From Hypsibius dujardini (Eukaryota > Tardigrada > Eutardigrada > Parachela > Hypsibiidae): a stretch of DNA of 25,513 nucleotides. The notes under the pieces are model-generated. The model did no database searches, had not been told where the DNA came from, and saw only the letters and a list, made by a program, of their open reading frames with translations. Below are positions 10,049-18,463 of the stretch, in pieces (position 1 is the stretch's first letter; each line of letters starts with the position of its first letter). The stretch spans positions 1 through 25,513 of the forward strand of contig LRSR01007717.1 in the NCBI GenBank assembly GCA_001579985.1. Reading direction: 5' to 3'. A program made the translations under genes and the position numbers.

Positions 10049-11460
10049 AGCGATGAATCAAGCGAATTATCCGTAAATGTTACATTCCGGCCTGTGCTCT
10101 TTTACTTGTCTTCTCTGCCCGGGCTGGATGAGGACGACCAAGGGGATGACGAAATCATTCTTCTGAATGAATCTGTAGTTTCTCAGATGGATGCTTTCAA
10201 CACTTGTGCTAAGCCAATTCCATGGGCGTACATCCGTTTGCGGTCCAGAAAAGTGAGTTGACATTGCAGAAAGAATCCCGCTAGAAGCATACCTTTCCCA
10301 CAAGGTGGTGTAAGTGAAGTGGCTGTCGCTCCACGCCAGCCGCCGGCAACTCTTAGCGACCCACACTTCTTCATTTACTTCAGATAATTTAATATCTAGC
10401 TTCATTCACCAAAACTTGACCTGCATTTTTACGATCCCATTATTTGGCCGGTTTTGTACTCTTGGTAATCATAGCATATTTTCCCTGCATCCACAGTGCA
10501 ATCGTCACAACTTGGACCTGGCCAGCAAGGCCCAAGAGATAGAGAAGCCCACCACACCGCTGGCCGCAGTGCTTGCACGCCTTCATCCACGCGTCAAACA
10601 AAATACTGCTGGAGATTGTTCGTTTACCGGAGGACGAAGACCGTCTCCAACGTGTCCGCTTCAATTGTAGCGCTCGCTGGAGCGACGAGGTACTGGGCTT
10701 GGCCTGCGAAGTGGAAGCCTTTTCCGGCCCCGGGACCGCTGCCTATCCCGCCTTGACGTGGAAATTCCCCTTAGGGAACATCCATTAATGACGTCAGTAT
10801 TGGTTAGGGGGTGGGGTGCGAAAAATACCTGACGAACTCTGAGGGGACGGGATGGTGTAGGCCGGCGTCCTGACGTCAGCTTTGGGGAACCCAGTAGGCT
10901 TAGAAATGATCAATTTTGGAATTTGTTTTAGCATTACATATCTCTTGAAAATGCCCACAAGCTCTGTGAAGATAAGGATTTCAAATAGTTTAGTGAAATT
11001 CGATTGGAGAGCTATGTGCGTGCTGTTCAGCAAACATTTTCACAGAAACCGAGCACGTCGTATCATCAATGCTTTTCATCAATGCCTTCGTTAGTTCTTG
11101 CCCCGAAATTGCCAAACGAGAGAGCTATCGGCGCGCGAACGAGAACTGGTGAAGGACAAGCCCGATTTGGAGTGATAAAGACCCATTTCACATTATTTTC
11201 TGTAATGGAAGGGGTCTACGGTTTCTGACGTCATATATTGAAGATCTACGGGGTGTTACAAAAATTCTGACGAACTCTGACGTTAGATGGGAGGGTGTTG
11301 GGTCATCTAATAAAAATGACTGACGTCTTTAACGGATGTTCCCTTACCGCACACCCAGCGGCTGCTGCAATATCGAGTTGCCCTCTGGGCTCATCCTTCT
11401 CACAAGAGTCCTCCGACTCTTGCTATTCAAATACACAATTTGCGTCAAACGAGCGTTTAA
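10049..11460 (+). pseudogene. Damaged multi-exon gene of unknown family, last exon split by a transposon
   Basis: A coding-like exon (about 10049/10051-10252) reads VNVTFRPVLFYLSSLPGLDE, then an acidic run and PWAYIRLRSRK, ending at a strong donor AAA|GTGAGT. The next coding stretch, entered at the acceptor CAG at 10567-10569, reads AFIHASNKILLEIVRLPEDE and continues to ALTWKFPL. There the 10774-11343 transposon interrupts it, adding GNIH and a stop. Removing the element and one TTA copy in thought, the same frame resumes at 11347 for about 37 more codons to a TAA at 11458-11460. Problems: an in-frame TGA lies at 10040-10042, right after the best upstream acceptor (TTTTGTAG at 10037), and an alternative acceptor at 10496 opens a different frame (CNRHNLDLASKAQEIEK), suggesting a frameshift. 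No start exon is assigned. It could be a pseudogene, or the distal part of the 8806 gene with unusual splicing. Confidence 0.45.
10774..11343. mobile_element. 570-bp non-autonomous DNA transposon with TTA target duplication, PIF/Harbinger-like
   Basis: The left end GGGAACATCC (10774-10783) is matched by GGATGTTCCC at the right end (11334-11343). Similarity extends inward (ATTAATGACGTCAGT against GTTAAAGACGTCAGT, then GACGAACTCTGA motifs in subterminal positions). Direct TTA copies flank it at 10771-10773 and 11344-11346. A 3-bp TTA duplication and GGG-starting ends fit PIF/Harbinger-type elements, though ISL2EU-like families have similar subterminal sequence. TGACGTCA occurs at 10789, 10871 and 11226. 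No transposase is seen inside. It is inserted in a coding exon. Confidence 0.75.
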
Positions 11461-11577
11461 TTGTTGCGCTGCTGCAATATCAGGTCGCCCTCTGGGGTGA
11501 GCCTCCTCACGAGAGTCCCCTGACCTGCTCTTCAAATACACAATTTGCGTCAAACGAGCGATTAATTGTTCCCAATC
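11361..11577 (+). repeat. Two-copy tandem duplication, unit about 107 bp
   Basis: Copy A 11361-11467 and copy B 11468-11577 share GCTGCTGCAATATC, GCCCTCTGGG, TCAAATACACAATTTGCG and CAAACGAGCG at the same spacing except for small indels. Copy A begins in the exon remnant that follows the transposon. A 2-base length difference between copies shifts the reading frame, so copy B reads QYQVALWGEPPHESPLTC and on to SNTQFASNERLIV, while copy A stops earlier. Confidence 0.8.
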
Positions 11578-11683
11578 CAAGTCCCGGTAATGCTTTTCTG
11601 TCGTGAAAAAAATGACGTCGTGTGAGTTGTATTTTGTTGGTAGTAATTGCCTTCGTGAAAGGTTCAACGTTGAGACACGGATT

Positions 11684-12027
11684 ACACACATGGCCACAAT
11701 TTTGGGTGGTCTGAGTTTGTGCCATCAGGGTGGTTTCACTTTGAGCCAACAGGGTGGTCTGAGTTCGAGCCACTCTTGGCTAGAGCTTGCCATTGCTTTC
11801 TCCTGAATCTTTGATTTAATGCCCGGCCCAGCGGACAAATTAGATTGAGCAAGCTGCTCTAAATTCCGGCAAAATATACAAGTTCCCTCAATCGATCGTT
11901 CATATGAGTGAAGGCTGTATAGTCAGCTGTGGTCAAGAGCGCGTACGCGCGGTGACTTAATTCGACTCGAACTCGGACCACCCTTTTTGACTTAAATTCT
12001 GCCACCCAAAATTGTGGCCATGTGTGT
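11684..12027. mobile_element. Foldback-like element with 24-bp subrepeats in its arm
   Basis: A perfect 26-bp inverted repeat pairs 11684-11709 with 12002-12027. A second inverted match pairs 11752-11769 with 11966-11983 (17 of 18). The left arm contains three tandem 24-bp units starting GGGTGGTCTGAGTTTGTGCC at 11704, 11728 and 11752; the right arm has fewer. Tandem subrepeats inside inverted arms are typical of foldback transposons. Weak similarity continues outward to about 11661 and 12050. No transposase is seen. Confidence 0.6.
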
Positions 12028-12343
12028 AGGTAGGTTGCAACATTGACCGTCTTTGTGGCATGACGAGAAAGATATGATGAAAATGAGTGGAGTCATCTTC
12101 TCTGGTGTCGGAGATAGTATGCGTTGCAAATTGCAACATTCGCGACGTTTTAGAGAAGAAGGACTAAGTTCCAGAGAAGAGTACTGACCGTGAACTTACT
12201 GCCAGCATCACAAGGGTCAAACGTGGCCCAGATGTATTGCTGATATAGGAGGGAAACCACCCAACAATTCCGGTACCTCGCCTACAGGTGTTATATGTCA
12301 ATCAAGAACCGAAAATTTGACATTGACAAAGCCGGCTGGAATG

Positions 12344-12568
12344 AATTGATGACAAAAATAAAGTAGATATTTTAGCTACTACTCGGGTTTAGTTTTTTTA
12401 AGTTGACTAAAAAAACCGACACTAAAAGCTTTAGTTGCTAAAAATTAGCTGGGAAAAACTTCAAAACGACTAGATGGTTACTAAAAAGACCCAACTAAAA
12501 AAATCATTAGTAATTTTTTTTGGACTAAATAAAACAGAATAGTTAACTAAATTGTTTTGCCATTCCTA
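12344..12568. mobile_element. hAT-like MITE, ACTAAA-rich, copy A
   Basis: The ends are TTGATGACAAAA and its inverted partner TTTTGCCATTCC. The interior is full of TTAGT/ACTAA words. Flanking 8-mers CTGGAATG and CTGAAAAG (12569-12576) are a decayed 8-bp target duplication. It occupies the same relative site as copy B at 17609-17850, so it predates the segmental duplication. Confidence 0.55.
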
Positions 12569-13075
12569 CTGAAAAGAATAATCCGACCGCCATTTGTTGT
12601 GGTGTTTTCTTTTGAAAGTTTAATTATCAGCTGTGCCAGAAAAAGAGGATACACATCTTGCCTCTAGTTTTTCTCTTCCAATGCCTCTGACAGCATCTTT
12701 GGGTTTTTTATTCCTCACGTACCAATCCAGAGTGACTGTACAGCATACCTCATCGCGATATTTTCAAAAAGCGAAAATGTCTAGTTTAAAAGAAAACTGC
12801 ATGTTTCTACCGATATACAAAGACATACGCAGAACACACCGGCAATTCCGTTGAGGACTTGGGAGAGAAAACAGATGGACACATTTGGGAACTGAAGGTT
12901 GGCTTCCAGTTTAATAGACGACTCAGCAAACTCAATGCCTGCAAACTCAATATCAATATCGCGCTAAAAATCGACAATTGGAGCGAGGCAGGACCATATT
13001 TAACCGCAAATATCCCATCCATCCTCTCAACTTCGTTCGAGACAAGTCGTCTTGATGGACCATACACGACCAAAA

Positions 13076-14669
13076 ATGGACCCCAATCCGGCTTTCCTAC
13101 AGACTCGTGTCCTGAAATTGTTCGGTTTCTTCCCATTATCCTTTGACCGAAAGTCAGGCGGACCACATGGTAGTCGTTGTGTCCTCCAGTCATTCCTCAC
13201 TTGTTTGGGTGCCTGCCTCCTTCTAGGCAACTGCGCCTGCTGTTGCCTGCAGTTTGTTTGGACCGTCGCCATCCTCCTTATCGAAAACGGCGGAAATTTT
13301 CTCCTCAAACTCTTCGTCGTCCTACCCTTGCTGACCGATTCTGCACGTCCCTTTCTCGTTCTCTTCATTGTCTTCACTCAACGGCGCCGCCTACAGACGT
13401 TCTACAGAAAAGTTGCCGATTTTGTCACCACTGCCTTTCCTGACTTGATTGTGCGGCGACGTCTGCTCCGACGATGGCGACTTTATTCTGTTTGCCTCTT
13501 TGTGGTGACCCAAACGCTCCAGCAGGGTACCTTTTTTTGGAGTCAGCAGGTAGTCTTTTCAATCTCACCGTCGATGAACTTCACTACCGACAACGCCCTG
13601 TCGCCGTTCCAGACAAAACTCACCGTTTGGAAGATGTCCCTCATTTGGTTCCTCTTTCCGATTACTAATTCCATCCTCTCACAGCAGGTGATGGTGTTGG
13701 TGATGGTATTGAGTCTGGCCTTGTCTGAATCCCTGCGCTCTCTGAATAGTACCATCAAAGCAGCCAAGGAAGACTGTTTAGTGGTGTTTGGAAAGAACTG
13801 GAACGATTTCACCGAGGAGCTGACCGGGTGGAAGAAGCGTAACTGGGACGCACTTGCCTTTTGCGAACTGTTGAATGATCATTTCAGTATGATTCTATTT
13901 ATCATATATGGGTTGAATTTCGCAACGATTCTGGGATATGCGGCTAACATTGTCGTGAACCTACGACCGGCATGGGATTCGTATCTTTTTTACGGATTGG
14001 CCTGCTTGGAATACAGTCTGTTCAATACGGTGTTGTTCATTCCTCTCGTGCGAGTTTATGAAGAGGTATGTATGTGTTTGTGTCTGCGTCTGTATCTGTG
14101 TCTATGTCTATGCAGTGTTTAAGTCATATACTCTATGTCTATTGATGGTTATCTTGTCATTTAGAGCCTAGAAGTCAGCTCTAACATGCAGCAGCTGATC
14201 AACTCTTCTGAAGAATACCTCCAGGACACCAAACAAGTAGGCAGCTTTCGCATCACATCTAGATCACCTGTCAGTCCATATTGCGGTTGTTTAAACCAAG
14301 TGTTTTGTGGTTGTGTTCCTGCCATGTTAACACAGGGCCGTGTTCTCCTGAATTCGATGGTACGGTTTGAGTCGGCAAGCCGGCATCGTGTTTGCTTGTT
14401 CAGTGGCGCCAAGCTGCTCTACTTCTCCCGGGGATTCATCATTGGCGTAAGCGGCACTGATCAATTTCATATATATCTTAAAAGTGCTGACGAAGCTGTT
14501 TTGTTTAATATTTCGATCATTTCAGACGTGCACACTGGCGCTGTCCCTGTTCGTCGTAGCGAAGGAGATGTTGGACTCAGAATTGCGCGGGAACTCTAAC
14601 GCCGGTAGTCATGTGATCAACTCCATTTATCAGGCTTCAGTTATAGCTAAGAGCAATAGCACGCTATGA
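13076..14669 (+). CDS. Gustatory-receptor-like seven-helix protein, tandem copy 1, 438 residues
   Basis: Exons: 13076-14065 (330 codons), 14165-14236 (24), 14336-14446 (37) and 14526-14669 (47 plus stop); all introns are phase 0 with GT-AG ends. An ATG at 13055 adds seven residues but is absent in copy 2, so 13076 is preferred. The N-terminus RVLKLFGFFPLSFDRKSG is typical of insect-type GR/OR proteins. Helices lie roughly at 41-69, 74-101, 134-156, 185-220, 268-294, 302-327 and 371-404. The long first exon followed by three short 3' exons covering TM7, with phase 0 junctions, is the classic GR gene layout. TM7 reads AKLLYFSRGFIIGTCTLALS; the usual TYhhhhhQF motif is not present. It probably acts as a ligand-gated cation channel in sensory cells; ligand unknown. 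Reading through intron 1 stays open for 19 codons. The AATAAA at 14761 may be its poly(A) signal. Confidence 0.75.
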
Positions 14670-14760
14670 TATATGACAGTCGCATAAAAATGACTTGATA
14701 TCAGTTGTCATCGAATATAAAACGAAACATTTATCACGGTCGACATTATTTTTAAAACGA

Positions 14761-14766
14761 AATAAA
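14761..14766 (+). terminator. Candidate poly(A) signal AATAAA, GR-like copy 1
   Basis: AATAAA lies 92 bases after the stop codon of the first GR-like gene, in AT-rich sequence. Confidence 0.45.
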
Positions 14767-14935
14767 AAGAAAGAAAATGGTTGAAAGTAAATAAGCCCAC
14801 AACACAAGCAGTCTTATGAATTAGGCTCCAATCAAGTAAGTGCACTCCTGGCCAAACACCCGGTCCAAACCTTCGAATGGTCTTATCTTACTGCCTAAAC
14901 TACACATTGTATGCATATATATATTTCGTTGCCCT

Positions 14936-15031
14936 AGGACTAAATAACGACCGGACACGTCGTCCTCTCGAAACGAAGTGCTTCGTTTCGTAAATCTTTC
15001 CGTTATTGCGACATATACCTCGTTTAGTCCT
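14936..15031. repeat. Nested hairpin / small foldback
   Basis: AGGACTAAA (14936-14944) pairs with TTTAGTCCT (15023-15031), AATAACG (14943-14949) with CGTTATT (15001-15007), and a central palindrome has arms CGAAACGAAG (14969-14978) and CTTCGTTTCG (14981-14990) around a TG. CTTCGTTTCG-like sequence recurs at 15030-15039. It occurs only in copy 1 of the duplication, so it is probably a late MITE insertion or its remnant. Confidence 0.5.
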
Positions 15032-15089
15032 TCGTTTCGATTCTAAGCTGCATAAAGGTTTCTTTTTTTACAGCAAGCACAACCTCCGT

Positions 15090-15665
15090 AAAGTTGGCTG
15101 TTACATCCGTTTGTTTGGCAGTTGCATAGATGGGTAGTCGTGTTGCCGGTTATGGGAAAGAGCTTGCATTCCTTCTCACCGACCTGGAAAGAGCCGCGAA
15201 ATCTCCCAGTCGCGTGTTATTGCCGTAACTCCTGCAACACACTTCTCACTTTGTTAGTTGCTGCTGTACATTTTTCTTTAGCCATCAAAGTCATAGCAAA
15301 GAAGCTATCAAGTGCCAAGCTTCTCATCATCCGCTTGCTGCACCGAAGAGGGCATGGTAATCGCTGATGGTGAACCCACAATCGGACAGGGAAATGAGTT
15401 CGGGGGTTTGAGAGGTCTCCTCCATTTCAGGCACCGGTGCACAGACCAGGCAACGGAGCGCCGTAATGCCTCTCGAATGGGAACAATTACACAAATGATA
15501 AGCAAATTTTATCTTTTCTGAAGATCAGATGTGTAGAGCTTCTTTTCTTTGTAAGTTTATTTCGTAAAAAAGAATCATCAGACTCTTCCGTCATAATGCA
15601 TTTATTAATAATATCAGTATTACTAATTAAAAATATTGTCATTTATAATAACATTATATTAGCAT
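15090..15665 (+). other. Highly conserved downstream block of the duplication, copy 1; content unknown
   Basis: Very similar to 21872-22453. It holds a 32-codon frame from ATG 15130 (MGSRVAGYGKELAFLLTDLE and on) ending at a TAA that overlaps a donor-like CC|GTAAC (CC|GTAAGT in copy 2). About 60 bases later an acceptor-like TTTTTCTTTAG is followed by further short open frames on both strands. This could be two small exons of an unknown gene, a non-coding RNA, or simply young duplicated sequence. No family is recognised. The AT-rich tail after 15520 has no feature. Confidence 0.35.
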
Positions 15666-17562
15666 GAATTCTAATTTCGAAGCGAACTGGTTTGGCCTTC
15701 CTGACCGACAATAAAATGCCAAAATGATTGACAACCATAAATATTGTAATCAAAACTTACTAGTAATTATAATTAAGTCGACGCTCGACCCAAGCACATT
15801 TTTTACCCCCCCCCCCACCAATTACCCTTTTCAGTCAGTAATCGAACCCTTTTCGCGTTTGTCATTAAATGAAGTGGACTGGGTGAGATGAGATTGACGA
15901 TTTTCTTGATGAACTTGTGTTGGATGTGCAAGTAGAAGAAATAAGCTTGCCTGTTGCAACAAAACTAGCAAAGAATAATAGGTGATAGAAACTGGCATGA
16001 ATAATTTTGCAAGAACTATCAGATGTTCAGTATTGCTCCAAAAATGGATTGTATGTTATAAATTATCTCCAAACATCAACACATCGCACGGACAAAAATT
16101 TTACAGTTAGACGTTTATACAGTACAGTCAGCCCCAAGACAAAGGGACTATTCGGAGCCAACCCATAACTTCAAGTCTTATTCTTAACTTCAAGTTAAGG
16201 TAGCGTTTACGTATGGCGCTTGATTTGTGTGTTCGGCGACCAACCATATCCAAAATTAAATTATCAGCTAATCTTAAAGATCCTAAAATACAGGTTCGTA
16301 AACTAATCAATTATAAAAATATAATGAATTCTAAAATAAAATCATTTTAAAGATGAAATTGATTACGGATCTGGCCTGGATAGTGCGCAAACTGCAAGTA
16401 CGAACAAGAATCATAAAGCGTAAAATCAAGCCATTGATTGATTGATTGCGCATACAGCTGATTCAAGTGAGAAACTAATGCTTGATTGATTGTTTGATGT
16501 GCGATAGATTAAATTCCAAATTAGCTTCCGAATGTCTGGAAATCATTAGTATTCCTCTGCCTCAAATAATTATTCTGAATCCAAATATAAAATCCACTCC
16601 AAGCATACAAGAATTTTTGACAAGAAACATGACAACACAACCAGTTTAAAATTCCGCAATGTGGCGGACCGGACGCCCGCTACCGTCAGCGGAGCGGCTA
16701 TCCACGTTGAAAAAGTGCCCCCCAGAAAATAGACCGCTGAACGAGAATCAGAATGTTCCACCCATCCCCAAATGCACCAGAAACCAAAAAACGAATTCCC
16801 TTTTCAAATATGTATCGCCGTAAAGTTAACTGGCAGCGGGGATGTATATAAACGATGTCAAAGGGGCCTTAAACTTGATTTCTAAGGATGAGAGTTATCG
16901 TAAACCATACCGTAAGTCGATACCACGCCCCTTTTATTGACGCGGTCTCGAAAAACTAATAGTAATTTACCTATGTATAGGACTTCATTAACTGATGACT
17001 TAACCGCAGGGAAACTGCCCAAAGTAGCCGAATTTGAATTCTATAAACAGTTTTTGCAGCTGTTCATGACTGCTTTTTCTGCCGTTGCTATTGCTTTGAT
17101 TGGCTTGATTTAGTAAAAGTTGTTTTCGTAATAGTTAAACGAAGGCAAATTCATCCTGAAGTAGCAATGGCAGTTCATATCGTATAATTCCATACTTGCA
17201 CAGATTGATAAAGTTTTGCAGGATTCCGGGTTTCGATCGGGATATTGAGCTTTAACGTTTTAAATTCTAGTTACTAACTCTGTTTTTCAAAATGTCTGTG
17301 ATGTTTAAATTTCCCGGTTCCGAAGTTGTTTTTTTTCTCATGGTTTGAATTTTTCAAATTTTTATTTCTGTGATTTTACTTTTTTATTGGTTGCTTGCTC
17401 GCGTTTTGATTCGAAATATATTGCATGATTATGCATTACGTGTACACTGCATGTCCTGATTAGTCGTACAGAAACGGTGCAATTTAGGGCGGAGTTTCCG
17501 GTCAGTTTGAACTACACGTTAGAGTCACGTGATCAGAGTTTTTCTTGGGCTGACTGTTTATG
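15666..17562. other. Spacer between the duplicated units, no gene seen
   Basis: AT-rich, without supported reading frames or splice-bounded exons. Contains a C-run at 15806-15816, a GATT-type simple repeat near 16434-16447 (and again around 16482-16498), and a GC-richer patch around 16655-16700. It shows no clear similarity to either duplicated unit. Confidence 0.45.
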
Positions 17563-17608
17563 TTTATCAAAAACTGAAAATGTGAAATTGACAAGGCTTG
17601 CTGAAATT

Positions 17609-17850
17609 TATTGATGGCAAAACTAAACTGGATATTTTAGTTAATAATTGTTTGGGTTTAATTTTTTTAAGTTGACTAAAAAACCTAAACTAAAAGTTTT
17701 AGTTGTTAAAAATTAACCGGGAAAAAACTTAAAAAAAGACTGAGAGTTATGGTTACTAAAAATACTCAACTAAAAATCTTTATTATTAATTATGTGTGGA
17801 TTAAATAAAACTGATTAGCTAACTAACTTTAGTTTTTTTTGCCATTCCTA
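17609..17850. mobile_element. hAT-like MITE, ACTAAA-rich, copy B
   Basis: Termini TATTGATGGCAAAA and (inverted) TAGGAATGGCAAAA, flanked by CTGAAATT (17601-17608) and CTGAAAAG (17851-17858), a decayed 8-bp direct repeat as made by hAT transposases. It occupies the same site as copy A in the other unit. Confidence 0.65.
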
Positions 17851-18179
17851 CTGAAAAGTATAATTCGATCGTCATTTGTTGTGGTGTTTTCTTTTGAAAG
17901 TTTAATTATCAGCTGTACCAGAAAAAGAGGATCCATATCTTGCCATTTTCGTTCCCATTGCCTCCGACAGTCTTTTTGCTTTTTTTCAAGAAAAGAAAGT
18001 TTAAAAGAAAAAGAAAAAAATATGTTTTCACCGACATATAGAGACATACGCCGACGCACCGGCAATTCCGTCGAGGACTTGCGAGAGAAAATAGATGGAT
18101 ACATTTGGGAGCTGAGGGTTAGCATCCACTTTAATGATCTAGTCAGCAAAACGTAATGCCTGCAAGCTCAATATCAATA

Positions 18180-18324
18180 CTGTACTCACGGTATGGCTTC
18201 GTGCACTGCAAGAGCATTACTTCGTTATCCTGGCCCGGAGTGCACGTAAGCTCGTGCACGAATCTATTGGTCTAAGTTTACGGTGGGTCTATTTCTACTG
18301 CGCGAAGCTATCGCGTGAGTGCAG
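18180..18324. mobile_element. 145-bp MITE inserted at TA, with an empty site in copy 1
   Basis: Copy 1 of the duplication reads CAATATCGCG at 12953-12962 where copy 2 reads CAATA, then this element, then TATCGCG. The insertion is therefore exactly bounded, with TA duplicated (18178-18179 and 18325-18326). Terminal repeats are CTGTACTCACG and (inverted) CTGCACTCACG, continuing imperfectly through TAGCTTCGCGCA. A TA duplication suggests a Tc1/mariner-group MITE. Its termini resemble those of the 9234-9356 element. Confidence 0.85.
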
Positions 18325-18463
18325 TATCGCGCTAAAAATCAACAACTGGAGCAAAGCGGACAGGAGTGGAGCGAGGCAAAACCACATTTAACCGCAAATA
18401 TCCCATCCGTCCTCTCAGCTTCGTTCGAGACAAGTCGTCTTTAAAGAACACACACGACCAAAA

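Larger units (their letters stand above)
12300..15665 (+). repeat. Segmental tandem duplication, copy 1
   Basis: Matches 17563-22453 in order and orientation: hAT-like MITE, upstream region, GR-like gene, its 3' sequence to about 14760, then after an unrelated stretch the conserved block from 15090. The ends were placed by eye where similarity fades. About 1.9 kb of unrelated sequence separates the two copies. Confidence 0.85.

Noticed and set aside
10440-10664. Minus-strand 74-codon frame across the damaged gene
   Set aside because: The plus strand has the splice sites and frame continuity across the transposon; the minus frame is its shadow.
10789-11233. Cluster of TGACGTCA sites read as a CREB-responsive enhancer
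   Set aside because: The sites lie in the terminal and subterminal sequence of the 570-bp transposon and are better explained as part of that element.
13027-13377. Lys/Arg-rich minus-strand frames repeated in both duplication copies
   Set aside because: They are antisense of receptor exon 1 and are conserved only because the exon is.
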